This document shows positions 1-8,420 of a stretch of 59,815 nt of DNA, one piece after another. Each line of letters starts with the position of its first letter. Position 1 is the stretch's first letter. The notes under the pieces were generated by a model. It searched no databases, was not told the origin of the DNA, and saw nothing but the letters and a program-made list of their open reading frames with translations. The stretch comes from an uncultured Methylopila sp. (GTDB lineage Bacteria; Pseudomonadota; Alphaproteobacteria; Rhizobiales; Methylopilaceae), in contig CABHPB010000001.1 in the NCBI GenBank assembly GCA_902168115.1, forward strand, positions 1 to 59,815, written 5' to 3'. The position numbers were made by a program, and so were the translations under genes.

Positions 1-2319
1 GGACTGGCCGCCGTTTCGCTGGACGAAGCCACGCTGATCGCGGACGGCGCCCGCTCAACCGGCCGCGTGGCGTGGCGCGCCGGCGAAGGCGACGCCCGCG
101 ACCGCGTCGAGGCCGCGCTCGTCTCCGAGGCGCTGGACCTCGACGCCCTCGGTGTTGATCGATTGCTGAAATCTGCCTTCGCAAGAAGCGGTTTCGACCT
201 TTTCCTCGCTCTCGACGCGAAGTCGCTCACCCTCTCGGGCCTTCGCATGAGCGGCGTCTCGATCGACGGCGCCTGGGACGCCGCCGGGCTCGACCTCAAG
301 CGGTTCGACGTTCGCGACGCGGCCGGCGCGGTGCTGTCCGGCGCCGGGAAGATCTCCGGCGGCCTCGATCGGCCGCGCGGCCATGTCAGCTTCGACTTTG
401 AGACCAAGGCGCCGGCCGCCCTTGCGACGCTTGCGCGGGCGGCGGGCGCTCCGCGCGGCCTGGTGGATGTGCTGGAGCTTCGGGCGGGCGCGCTCGCGCC
501 CGTCGACGTCAAGATCGATCTCGACGCCAGCGATGCGGGAGAGACCGTCAGCGTGAACGGAGAGGCTGCGGGCGGCCGCCTCGAGGCGCGCGTCGCGACT
601 GCCGAACTATCGGTCGACGCGCCGGCGACGATCGACGTCGCGCTGTCGTCGCCAGACGGCCAGAGGCTCGCGGCGCTGGCCGGCCTGCAGCTCAGTCCCG
701 CGGTCGCTGCGCCGGGCGGCGAGCTGCGGCTGAAGGCGAGCGGCGCGATCTCGAAGGGCATGACCGGCGAGGCGAGGCTCGCCGCGCTCGGGCTCGACCT
801 CCAGGGTGCAGGCGCGGTCGCGCTCGCGCCGGAAGTCGGACTGTCCTCGCAAGCGCGCTGGCGCCTCAAGTCGGCCGACCTGACGCAGTTCGGGGAAGCG
901 ATCGGCCGGCTGTCCCCGGGCGGCACCCCAAAGACGCCGGCGGACCTCGCCGCTAACGTCTCGATCGGCCCGGACGGGGCGCGGATCGAGGACCTGTCGG
1001 GCGAAGCCGGCGGCCTGCCGGTGAAGGGTGAACTGACCGTTCCGTTCGACGCCGCGCGTCCCTTCGCGGGACGGCTGGCGTTCGACCGGCTGCCGGCCGC
1101 AGCGCTTGTCTTGCTCGTCCTGCCGCGGCAGGAGGGGGTCGCGAGCGATCGCTCGATCTGGAACGCGGCGGCTTTCGGGCCGGCGGCGCTGCGCGGCCTT
1201 CAGGGGCGGGTCGAGATGCGCGTCGCGCAGCTCGCGCTCGCCGGCGAAACGGCCGCCGACGCCGATTTCGGTCTGGTCTTCCGCCCCTCAGGCGTCGCGA
1301 TCGAGAACTTTTCGGCCAAGCTCGACGGCGGGCGCGTGTCCGGCGCCGCCAGCGTGTCGCGCTCGGGCGACGACGCCACGGCGAGCTTCGCGCTCACCGT
1401 CGAGGGGCTGGCGCTGCAGCGCGTCGCGGGCCTTGCTGGGAACGACGCGCCGGTGGCCGGCGTCGCCGACCTCAAGCTCGACGCGCAGGGAACCGGCCGC
1501 TCTCCCTCCGCCCTGATCGGCGCGATGACTGGCGCCGGGACGCTCACCTTGCGCGAGGCGAAACTGCGGCGGCTCGATCCGGCGGCGATCGACCGGATCG
1601 AGCCGCTCGTCGAATCGGGCCTTGCGCTGGAGGCGCCGCGCGTCGCGGCGGCGCTGGAGAAGGAGTTCGGCTCGAGGGACCTCGAGTTCGGCGCCGTCGT
1701 CGCGCCGTTCACCGTGTCGGCCGGCGTCGCGCGCAGCGGGACGCTGTCGGCCGAGAACGCGGCGGCCCGCCTCGGAGGCGGGGCGTCGCTCGACCTGCGC
1801 AAGCTCGTGCTCGACGCCGACCTCACGCTCCAGCCGAATCGGCCGGATGCGCCGCAGGTGGGCGTGTCCTTCGAGGGGCCTCTCGCCTCGCCGCGGCGCC
1901 GGGTCGACGCCACCGCCTTCACAGGCTGGCTCTCCGTGCGCGCCGTCGAGCGCGAGACCAAGCGCATCGAGGCGATGGAGGCCGACATCAGGGAGCGGGC
2001 CCGCGTCGCGCGGCTGCGCGCGGAGGAGGAGCGGGCGAAGGCCGAGGAGGAGAAGCGCAGGCTGGACGAGGAACGCCGGAAGGCGGAGGTCGAGCGGAAG
2101 AAGCGCGAGGCTGAGATCCGGGCGCTGACCGACTCGCTTCCGAAGCCGGCCCAGTCGGCCGCGCCGATCCTTCCCTCGACGATCGACATATCCCCGTCCG
2201 CGCCGGAAGCGACGCCGCGCCCTGCGCCGCCGGGCGGCGTCTTCGCGCCGCGGACGCCGCGGGGCGAACTGCTCGGGCCGCCGCAGTCGATTCTGCCGCC
2301 CGCAGTCGGTCGTCAGTAG
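1..2319 (+). CDS. AsmA family protein, C-terminal part (5' end outside window)
   Basis: The reading frame is open from base 1, so the gene starts upstream; 772 residues are visible. The protein is made of repeating beta-rich stretches with alternating Gly, Ala, Leu and Asp, as in the AsmA/TamB-like families of envelope proteins that bridge inner and outer membranes and affect lipid transport and outer-membrane assembly. Around residues 650-710 there is a highly charged helix rich in Arg, Glu and Lys (REERAKAEEEKRRL-like heptads), probably a coiled coil. A Pro/Ala-rich tail ends in GPPQSILPP. The N-terminal membrane anchor expected for the family would lie outside the window. The AsmA assignment rests on overall composition and layout, because no short diagnostic motif exists. 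Confidence 0.75.
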   Translation, partial: GLAAVSLDEATLIADGARSTGRVAWRAGEGDARDRVEAALVSEALDLDALGVDRLLKSAFARSGFDLFLALDAKSLTLSGLRMSGVSIDGAWDAAGLDLKRFDVRDAAGAVLSGAGKISGGLDRPRGHVSFDFETKAPAALATLARAAGAPRGLVDVLELRAGALAPVDVKIDLDASDAGETVSVNGEAAGGRLEARVATAELSVDAPATIDVALSSPDGQRLAALAGLQLSPAVAAPGGELRLKASGAISKGMTGEARLAALGLDLQGAGAVALAPEVGLSSQARWRLKSADLTQFGEAIGRLSPGGTPKTPADLAANVSIGPDGARIEDLSGEAGGLPVKGELTVPFDAARPFAGRLAFDRLPAAALVLLVLPRQEGVASDRSIWNAAAFGPAALRGLQGRVEMRVAQLALAGETAADADFGLVFRPSGVAIENFSAKLDGGRVSGAASVSRSGDDATASFALTVEGLALQRVAGLAGNDAPVAGVADLKLDAQGTGRSPSALIGAMTGAGTLTLREAKLRRLDPAAIDRIEPLVESGLALEAPRVAAALEKEFGSRDLEFGAVVAPFTVSAGVARSGTLSAENAAARLGGGASLDLRKLVLDADLTLQPNRPDAPQVGVSFEGPLASPRRRVDATAFTGWLSVRAVERETKRIEAMEADIRERARVARLRAEEERAKAEEEKRRLDEERRKAEVERKKREAEIRALTDSLPKPAQSAAPILPSTIDISPSAPEATPRPAPPGGVFAPRTPRGELLGPPQSILPPAVGRQ

Positions 2320-2362
2320 GCTCTGGCTTCGCCGCGGCCCCGGATCGGGCAGGGCAGGCGAA

Positions 2363-2728
2363 TCAGCGCTGGGCCGTCGCGCTCAGCGCGCCGCAGCGGC
2401 GGCGGTAGTGGTCGAGCACGTGAAGCCGGACCGCTGACGACAGGTTGCCGCCCCGCCGGGTCGAGTCGATCTCGGCGACCAGGCTCCTGAGCGACATCTG
2501 GCGCTCGCGCGCGATGTCCTTCAGCGCGTGCCAGAACGCGTCCTCGAGGCTGACCGAGGTCTTGTGCCCCGCGACCACGACCGAACGCTTGACGATGTCC
2601 GGATTGTGGTCCGAAAGGCCCGCGTCCGCCTCGAGAACATCCTGAACCACGATGCCCTCCGACGCCTGCGTCAGGACCGGAATCGCGCTCGCCGGATCGC
2701 CGATCTCGATTGGTTTGGGTTCGCTCAT
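2363..2728 (-). CDS. Ribbon-helix-helix domain protein
   Basis: The product is 121 residues. The second half (from about residue 47, KRSVVVAGHKTSVSLEDAFW) matches the ribbon-helix-helix proteins found beside DUF4169 genes in alphaproteobacteria. A beta strand (SVVVAGHKTSVSL) is followed by two helices (EDAFWHALKDIARERQMSLRSLVAEID). The fold suggests a small DNA-binding regulator, but no target is known. Its ATG overlaps the stop of the upstream DUF4169 gene by 4 bases, so the two are translationally coupled. The first 45 residues are low-complexity and acidic and may not be conserved. Confidence 0.85.
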   Translation of the reverse strand: MSEPKPIEIGDPASAIPVLTQASEGIVVQDVLEADAGLSDHNPDIVKRSVVVAGHKTSVSLEDAFWHALKDIARERQMSLRSLVAEIDSTRRGGNLSSAVRLHVLDHYRRRCGALSATAQR

Positions 2729-2919
2729 GTCTCCGCGTCGCCCCCGTTTTCGCGACGATGAGCATCCAGACGGCGGCGATCCAGATTAAGGTTCGCCGCG
2801 TCGGACGCCTTGGCCGACTTCCCCCGACCGAAGGTCGCGCGGTTCTCCGCAGCCCGCTTCTGCGCGTCTTCACGCGCCTTGCGCTTACGCACGAGGCGAA
2901 GATTGACGACCTCGGTCAT
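2725..2919 (-). CDS. DUF4169 family protein
   Basis: This is a 64-residue, very basic, Arg- and Lys-rich protein that begins MTEVVNLRLVRKRKAR, the signature start of the DUF4169 family. The family has no assigned function. In Hyphomicrobiales it commonly sits between fumC and a ribbon-helix-helix gene, as here. It is coupled to the downstream ribbon-helix-helix gene by an ATGA overlap. The charge pattern suggests nucleic-acid or ribosome association, but that is inference. Confidence 0.85.
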   Translation of the reverse strand: MTEVVNLRLVRKRKAREDAQKRAAENRATFGRGKSAKASDAANLNLDRRRLDAHRRENGGDAET

Positions 2920-2990
2920 TCCCTAGGTTTACACGCGCTTATATCGGAAATCGAGCATCATTCCGAAGATACGTAGAATGACGTACCCCT

Positions 2991-4382
2991 TTAGTTGGGC
3001 CGGATCATGGCCTCGGGCCGGACGATCCGGTCGAACTCCTCGGCGCTGACGAAGCCGAGCGCGACCGCCTCCTCGCGCAGCGTCGTCCCGTTCCTGTGGG
3101 CCGTTTTCGCGACCTTGGTGGCGTTGTCGTAGCCGATGGTCGGCGCGAGCGCGGTGACGAGCATCAGCGAGCGGCTCATGAGGTCCGCGATGCGCGTCTC
3201 GTCGGCCTCGATGCCGGCCACGCAATTGTCTGCGAACGACACCGCGGCCTCGCCGAGGATCCTGATCGACTGCAGCATGTTGTAGGCGAGGACGGGCTTG
3301 TAGACGTTGAGCTCGAAATGGCCCTGGCTGCCCGCGAACGAGATCGTCGCGTTGTTGCCGAACACCTGAGCGCAGACCATCGTCAGCGCCTCGCACTGCG
3401 TCGGGTTGACCTTGCCCGGCATGATCGACGAGCCCGGCTCGTTCTCGGGCAGCTTGAGCTCTCCGAGACCCGACCGCGGGCCGGAGCCGAGCAGGCGGAT
3501 GTCGTTGGCGATCTTGAACAGACCCGAAGCGAGCGCGTTCAGCGCGCCATGCGCATAGACATAGGCGTCATGCGAGGCGAGCGCCTCGAACTTGTTCTCT
3601 GCGGTGACGAAGGGCAGGCCGGTGATCTCGGCGACCTTCTCGGCGAACTTCTCCGCAAAGCCGATCTTGGCGTTGATGCCGGTGCCGACCGCGGTGCCGC
3701 CCTGGGCGAGCGGATAGAGGTGCTTCAGCGTCTCGCGGATGCGCTCGGCGCCGAGCCGCAGCTGCGCGACGTAGCCGGAAAACTCCTGGCCGAGCGTGAG
3801 GGGCGTTGCGTCCTGCGTGTGGGTGCGGCCGATCTTGATGATGTGCTCGAAGGCCTTGGCCTTGGCGTCGAGCGCGTCCTCGAGATGCTTCAGCTGCGGC
3901 AGCAGGCGCTTCTCGATCTCCTCGGCCGCCGCGATGTGCATCGCGGTCGGGAAGGTGTCGTTCGACGACTGGCTCATGTTGACGTGGTCGTTCGGATGCA
4001 CCGGCTTCTTGGAGCCGAGCACGCCGCCCAGCATCTCGATCGCACGGTTCGAGACGACCTCGTTGGCGTTCATGTTCGACTGGGTGCCCGAACCGGTCTG
4101 CCAGACGACCAGCGGGAAGTTGTCGTCGAACTTGCCGTCGATCACCTCCTGCGCCGCCGCGGCGATGGCGTCGGCGAGGTCGGGCGCGAGCGAGCCCTGA
4201 TCCTTGTTGGCGAGCGCGGCCGAGCGCTTGATGATCCCGAGCGCGCGCACCAGCGGTTTCGGCATCGTCTCGTCGCCGATCTTGAAGTTCTGAAGAGACC
4301 GCTGGGTCTGTGCGCCCCAGTACTTGTCCGACGGAACCTCGAGCGGGCCGAAGCTGTCGGTCTCGGTGCGGGTCGCGGGCAT
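2991..4382 (-). CDS. fumC: Class II fumarate hydratase
   Basis: Fumarase C converts fumarate to (S)-malate in the cytosolic TCA cycle without an iron-sulfur cluster. The protein is 463 residues, the usual class II length. It carries the superfamily signature [11 protein letters not shown] (about residue 315), the active-site region [10 protein letters not shown], and [14 protein letters not shown] near residue 100. I place the start at the ATG encoding [12 protein letters not shown], because the frame upstream of it (to 4433) is not conserved-looking and family members begin with this segment. It is the last gene before the divergently spaced DUF4169 pair and is followed by nothing on its strand until the small regulators. 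Confidence 0.97.
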   Translation of the reverse strand: MPATRTETDSFGPLEVPSDKYWGAQTQRSLQNFKIGDETMPKPLVRALGIIKRSAALANKDQGSLAPDLADAIAAAAQEVIDGKFDDNFPLVVWQTGSGTQSNMNANEVVSNRAIEMLGGVLGSKKPVHPNDHVNMSQSSNDTFPTAMHIAAAEEIEKRLLPQLKHLEDALDAKAKAFEHIIKIGRTHTQDATPLTLGQEFSGYVAQLRLGAERIRETLKHLYPLAQGGTAVGTGINAKIGFAEKFAEKVAEITGLPFVTAENKFEALASHDAYVYAHGALNALASGLFKIANDIRLLGSGPRSGLGELKLPENEPGSSIMPGKVNPTQCEALTMVCAQVFGNNATISFAGSQGHFELNVYKPVLAYNMLQSIRILGEAAVSFADNCVAGIEADETRIADLMSRSLMLVTALAPTIGYDNATKVAKTAHRNGTTLREEAVALGFVSAEEFDRIVRPEAMIRPN

Positions 4383-4475
4383 GGATAGGCTCTCCGGATC
4401 GGGCGATAGGACGCGCGGACCCGCCTCTAGCATGGCCCCCGAAGGCGCGTCACCCGTCGACGGAAAGCCTCGAGC

Positions 4476-5012
4476 CTACTTCTTCCGGAACTTGTCGAGG
4501 CTGACGACCTGAGCGCCGCCGGCCGGCGGCGTCTCGGGCTCCTCAAGCGCAGCCGGGGCGGGCGGGGACGCCTCCTCGACGGCGTCGGCGCCGGTCACGA
4601 CATCCTCCGGCAGGTCCTCCGGCGCATCCGGATTGTCGAACTTCAGCCCGAACTGGACGGAGGGGTCGAAGAAGCCGGTGACCGAGGCGAACGGCACATG
4701 CAGCTTTTCCGGCACGTTGCCGAAAGACAGGCCGACGTCGAACCCGACCTCGTCGACGTCGAGGTCCCAGAACTGGTGCTGGAGCACGATCGTCATCTCG
4801 CCCGGATAGCGCTCCTTCAGCCGCTGCGACAGGCGCACGGCGGGATCTGTCGTCCGGAAGGAGATGTAGAAGTGGTGCTCGCCCGGCACGCCCTCGCGCG
4901 AGACGCGCTGGAGCACGTCCCGGACCACGCCACGCAGCGCGGCCTGCGTCAGCAGGTCATACCGGATGAAGTCCTGGGCCGGGGGGCCGGGGGGCGGGGT
5001 CGTCTCGCTCAT
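4476..5012 (-). CDS. sspB: SspB family ClpXP adaptor protein
   Basis: SspB binds ssrA-tagged proteins and hands them to ClpXP for degradation. The substrate-binding domain covers about residues 10-135 (FIRYDLLTQAALRGVVRDVL, then FYISFRTTDP and MTIVLQHQFWDL). The C-terminal tail is long, acidic and Pro-rich and ends in VVSLDKFRKK, matching the XB peptide of alphaproteobacterial SspB that docks on the ClpX zinc-binding domain. The start is taken at MSETT (178 residues); an in-frame ATG 10 codons upstream is possible. The tmRNA gene that supplies the tag lies 3 kb away in the same window. Confidence 0.93.
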   Translation of the reverse strand: MSETTPPPGPPAQDFIRYDLLTQAALRGVVRDVLQRVSREGVPGEHHFYISFRTTDPAVRLSQRLKERYPGEMTIVLQHQFWDLDVDEVGFDVGLSFGNVPEKLHVPFASVTGFFDPSVQFGLKFDNPDAPEDLPEDVVTGADAVEEASPPAPAALEEPETPPAGGAQVVSLDKFRKK

Positions 5013-5078
5013 GTTCGCTACATAGGCGGATTCTTCGCGCATGGAACATCGCGACCGCTCGTCGCGCGCCCGGCTTTT

Positions 5079-5798
5079 TCAGAAAGCTGTGGTGAGCCTG
5101 TTCAGCCAGTCGGGCGAGGCCTCGACCAGCGCGGTCTCGAGAATCTTGTCGACCCCTGCGAGAACGGCGAGGCCGGTGACGACCAGCAAGAGGCCGAGCG
5201 CCATCCGGCCGGCCTGTCCGAACCGCGCCAACCCGCCGCGCCAGCGCATCAGCGCCGCGCGCGAGGCGAGCCCGATCGCGAGCAGCGGCAGCGCCGCCCC
5301 GAGGCCGAAGACGGCCATCGTCAGCGCGACCTGCGGAAGGTTCTCGCCGCGCGAAGCGAGGACGGAGGCGGCGCCGAGCGTCGGGCCGACGCAGGGGCTC
5401 CAGACCGCGCCGAGCAGCAGCCCGACGACGAGCTGGCCCGGCAGCCCGGCGCGGGAGACGAGATCGAGCCGGCCGGAGGCCCAGTCCGCCGCGGGCCCCG
5501 CGGCGGTGGCGAAGCGCGCCTGCGCCGCCGGCGCGAGCAGCAGGGCGCCGGCCGCGACCATCAACGCGCCGGCGCCGTAGCGGAACACGCGTTCGTCCAG
5601 CCCGAGCGCGAATCCGATCGTCGCCACGAACAGCCCGATGGCGACGAAGGACAGGGCGACGCCGCCCGCAAGCGCCAGCGGCCCGAGGCGATGCTCGTTC
5701 GCGGCGGCCGCGACCGCGAGCGGGGCGATCGGCAGGGTGCAGGGAGACAGAAGCGTCAGCAGGCCCGCGAGGAAGGCGAGGCCGAGCGTCGCGATCAT
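5079..5798 (-). CDS. CcdA/DsbD-type transmembrane thiol transporter
   Basis: This 239-residue polytopic membrane protein belongs to the CcdA family, which moves reducing equivalents from cytosolic thioredoxin across the inner membrane. It has six hydrophobic helices. The two family cysteines are present in their usual motifs, SPCTLP (about residue 19) in the first helix and WSPCVGPTLG (about residue 140) in the fourth. Its ATG overlaps the stop codon of the upstream thioredoxin-like gene by 4 bases, so the two probably form an electron relay to the periplasm. Whether it serves cytochrome c maturation or another reductant-requiring pathway cannot be told from sequence. Confidence 0.9.
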   Translation of the reverse strand: MIATLGLAFLAGLLTLLSPCTLPIAPLAVAAAANEHRLGPLALAGGVALSFVAIGLFVATIGFALGLDERVFRYGAGALMVAAGALLLAPAAQARFATAAGPAADWASGRLDLVSRAGLPGQLVVGLLLGAVWSPCVGPTLGAASVLASRGENLPQVALTMAVFGLGAALPLLAIGLASRAALMRWRGGLARFGQAGRMALGLLLVVTGLAVLAGVDKILETALVEASPDWLNRLTTAF

Positions 5799-6205
5799 TG
5801 CGACGGGGCCGGCGCCGGCAGCGCCTTTTCAAGCAGGTCCTCGATCCAGCCTTCCTCGCGGTCGCCGACCGTGTGCGCGATCTCGCGGCCGTCCCGATAG
5901 ACGATCAGCGTGCTCTGAAGACGGGCGCCGACGCGGCGCATGGACGCCTTGTCGGTGTCGAACTCGATCTGGAACAGCGCGAAGTCCCGGAATCGCGGCT
6001 GGTCGCGCAGCCTGTCGAGGATCGGCTTCTGCGCTCGGCAGATCGGGCACCACGGCGCGGAGACGTGCACGATGACGGGGCCGCCGGCCGCGAGCGCCGC
6101 GGCGAAGGCTTTTTCGTCGAACGGCTGCGCGGCGGGCGCCGCGAGCGCGCCGCGGCCGGAAAGCGCGATCGCGATCAGCGCAAGACAGGCGCGTCTGGCG
6201 ATCAT
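5795..6205 (-). CDS. Secreted thioredoxin-fold protein, partner of CcdA
   Basis: A signal peptide (MIARRACLALIAIALSGRGALA) precedes a thioredoxin fold with the active site APWCPICRAQ near residue 50. The cis-proline position is not conserved in the canonical way (QSTLIVYRDG), as in some periplasmic thioredoxin-like proteins. I chose the ATG at 6205 because GGAG lies seven bases upstream; a GTG at 6232 would add nine residues without a ribosome-binding site. The stop overlaps the ccdA-like ATG. Acting outside the cytoplasm, it would be reduced by the downstream membrane protein. Confidence 0.9.
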   Translation of the reverse strand: MIARRACLALIAIALSGRGALAAPAAQPFDEKAFAAALAAGGPVIVHVSAPWCPICRAQKPILDRLRDQPRFRDFALFQIEFDTDKASMRRVGARLQSTLIVYRDGREIAHTVGDREEGWIEDLLEKALPAPAPSQ

Positions 6206-6308
6206 CACAAGGCTCCGGAACGGCGGCCGCACGGGAGGCGCGGCCGCGACTGATCTGCAGCATACGCCGGAATCGCGTCCGGCGGATCGTCATGCAGGCC
6301 CGGCGGGA

Positions 6309-6938
6309 TCAGGCCTTGACCCAGGCCGGCGCTGCGCTCGTGCCCCAGCCGAGGAAGAAGCCGAACCAGATGTTGATCTCGCCGACCGGCTCGAGGAAGC
6401 GCGCATTCGTCAGCGGACCGGAGTCGACGGGCTGGAAGCCGCCCTTGGCGACCACGTCCGACACCGCCTTCTTCGCCGCATCGTCGTCGGCCGCGACGAA
6501 CACCTGGACTGGATCGCGTCCCTCACGCGCTTCCGCAGGCAGAAGCTCGGCGAAGATCGTGTTGAACGCCTTCACCACGGTCGCCCTGGGCGCCAGCGCC
6601 TGAAGCTCCTCGGCGGCGGAGGTCGTGTGGCCGATCCTCAGTCCCTTGAAGTCCTCCGTGATGGGGTTCGAGATGTCGACGAGGATCTTGCCCGTGAGGT
6701 CGCCGGCGGCTCGGACGGTCTCCTCCAACTGCTGATACCAGACCGCGAGGATCACCACGTCGGCGAGCTTCACCGCCGCCTCGATCCCCCCGCCCTGCGC
6801 GTCGCCGCCGATCTCGTCCGCGAGCTTCGACGCCTTGGCGGGATCGCGCGCGCCGATGACGACTTTCTCGCCCTTGCCCGCCAGAAGCCTGGCGATGCCC
6901 GAGCCCATCTTTCCGGTTCCGATGACCGCGATTGTCAT
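6309..6938 (-). CDS. NADPH-dependent F420 reductase-like oxidoreductase
   Basis: The 209-residue protein is a single Rossmann-fold enzyme of the F420-dependent NADP reductase family. The nucleotide-binding motif is at the N-terminus (IAVIGTGKMGSG), followed by VVIGARDP and VKAFNTIFAELL, all typical of the family. In bacteria without coenzyme F420 these proteins act as NADP-binding reductases of unknown substrate, and no F420 biosynthesis genes are visible here. The start is placed at MTIAVIG, since the ten codons upstream do not belong to the fold. It is divergent from a LysR gene, which probably controls it. Confidence 0.85.
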   Translation of the reverse strand: MTIAVIGTGKMGSGIARLLAGKGEKVVIGARDPAKASKLADEIGGDAQGGGIEAAVKLADVVILAVWYQQLEETVRAAGDLTGKILVDISNPITEDFKGLRIGHTTSAAEELQALAPRATVVKAFNTIFAELLPAEAREGRDPVQVFVAADDDAAKKAVSDVVAKGGFQPVDSGPLTNARFLEPVGEINIWFGFFLGWGTSAAPAWVKA

Positions 6939-7036
6939 GACGTCCTCCATTGGCTCCGCCGATCTCATCGGCGTCGGAGCTGATATGAGGCCGACACGTT
7001 TTGTGATAAATCGCGGTCGGGTCCCGAAACTATGAA

Positions 7037-7047
7037 CTGACAGTCAG
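7037..7047. promoter_or_regulatory. Palindrome in LysR/reductase divergent promoter
   Basis: CTGACAGTCAG is an 11-bp perfect palindrome lying seven bases before the LysR start codon. Its position over the ribosome-binding region would suit autorepression. The assignment is by position and symmetry only. Confidence 0.35.
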
Positions 7048-7053
7048 GAATAG

Positions 7054-7935
7054 ATGGATCGTCTCGCCGCCATGGAGGTGTTCGCCAAGGTCGCCGAGAC
7101 CGGCTCCTTCGTCGGCGCCGCGGACGCCGCCGGCATCTCCGCCGCGATGGTCGGAAAGCACATCCGCCAGCTCGAGGAGCACCTCGGGGTCAGGCTGATG
7201 AACCGCACGACGCGTCGACAGAGCCTCACCGACGCGGGACGGGATTTTCTCGAACGGACCCGCATCGTTCTGGCCGAGGTTGAGGCCGCGGAGGCGCTCG
7301 CGGCGGAGAGCCGCGCGCGGCCACGGGGAGAGCTGCGGATCAACGCGCCTTTCACGTTCGGGACGCATGGGCTTGCGCCGGTCCTTCCGGCCTACATGGC
7401 CGAAAATCCCGAGGTGGTCGTGAAGCTGACGCTCAGCGACCGCATCGTCGATCTCGTCGATGAAGGCTACGACTGCGTCTTCCGCGTCGGGCCGCTGTCT
7501 GACAGCACGTTGATCGCGCGCAAGCTCAGGCCGCTCCAGTTCACGGTCTGCGCGTCGCCGGCCTATCTGAAGGCGCGGGGCGAGCCGCGGCGGCCGGAAG
7601 ATCTCGCTGCGCATGACTGTCTCGGCTTCGCCGATTCGTCTCTGGAGAACGCGTGGCGGTTCGTCGGTGACGGCGAGGATGTCGTCGTTCCGATCAGGCC
7701 GCGCTTTTCGGTCAACAGCGGTCAGGCGCTCAGGCAGGCGGCGCTGTCGGATCTCGGAATCATCCTGCAGGCGGAAGAGCTCACGCGGCAGGATCTCGCG
7801 GAAGGCCGGCTCGTCAGGGCGCTGCCCGGATGGGAGCCGGCGACGCGGCCGATGCATCTGCTGTTCGCGCCCGACCGAAGGGTGACGCCGAAGCTGCGCT
7901 CGTTCATCGAATTCGCGGCGAAGCGATTCGGCTGA
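7054..7935 (+). CDS. LysR family transcriptional regulator
   Basis: This 293-residue regulator has the LysR winged helix at residues 1-60 (MDRLAAMEVFAKVAETGSF, then AAMVGKHIRQLEEHLGVRL) and a periplasmic-binding-type effector domain from about residue 90. It belongs to the broad group that controls adjacent oxidoreductases. It is transcribed away from the F420/NADP reductase-like gene with 115 bases between the two starts, the usual arrangement for a LysR regulator and its target. No effector can be named. Confidence 0.93.
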   Translation: MDRLAAMEVFAKVAETGSFVGAADAAGISAAMVGKHIRQLEEHLGVRLMNRTTRRQSLTDAGRDFLERTRIVLAEVEAAEALAAESRARPRGELRINAPFTFGTHGLAPVLPAYMAENPEVVVKLTLSDRIVDLVDEGYDCVFRVGPLSDSTLIARKLRPLQFTVCASPAYLKARGEPRRPEDLAAHDCLGFADSSLENAWRFVGDGEDVVVPIRPRFSVNSGQALRQAALSDLGIILQAEELTRQDLAEGRLVRALPGWEPATRPMHLLFAPDRRVTPKLRSFIEFAAKRFG

Positions 7936-7954
7936 GAGGTCGGTCCGAGCATCG

Positions 7955-8300
7955 GGGAAGAGGGAAAGTGGAGGTTTCTGTTGCCAGGCACCTCCGAGCC
8001 CCGCCTGACGAATGCTAACCCATCAGGACTTCAAGCGTGGTTTTTCAAACCGCTCACGCGGCCTGAGCAACCGGAGCATAGTTGTCGTTGGCAACTATAG
8101 AAAAGCCCGATAACGGCGGAACAATCCCGGGTAAAAGGTCGCCCTTTACGCCCCCGTCGATCCTGTTTCGCCCCCGCCGAAACCCGCGCAACGATCACGG
8201 ATTTTGGTGGAGGCGCCGGGTACTGCCCCCGGGTCCGAAGGGTTTATTACGGCGTCTGTTTATCACCATAGCCGGGTATCCCCGGCGACCGCAGATATAG
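7955..8300 (-). ncRNA. ssrA: Permuted two-piece tmRNA (alphaproteobacterial type)
   Basis: Read on the minus strand, the acceptor piece comes first (about 8298-8205). A 5-bp T stem CCGGG/CCCGG closes a 7-base loop, then CGCCTCC and a terminal ACCA ending at 8205. After about 30 bases of transcribed spacer the coding piece starts at 8175 with GGGGGCGAAACAGGATCGAC. GGGGGCG pairs with CGCCTCC to give a 7-bp acceptor stem with G-U at the third pair, the alanyl-tRNA synthetase identity element. The tag frame at 8092-8054 reads ANDNYAPVAQAA then TGA. Downstream hairpins (CCTGA/TCAGG, GGAGG/CCTCC) finish the coding piece. It rescues stalled ribosomes; the 3' limit is approximate. Confidence 0.95.
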
Positions 8301-8420
8301 GCGATCCCGCGCGCGATAAAAAGAGCGAGCTCTGGCACGCCAACGAGATGTTAGCGGTTGACCGTCAGGATTCGTCCGGCGGGGGCGCGCGTCGCGTCCA
8401 GTGATTCGGGCTTGGGCGAG

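Noticed and set aside
8082-8300. 72-codon plus-strand frame starting MSLATIEKPDNGG
   Set aside because: It lies entirely antisense to the tmRNA, whose tag and acceptor pairing explain the sequence.
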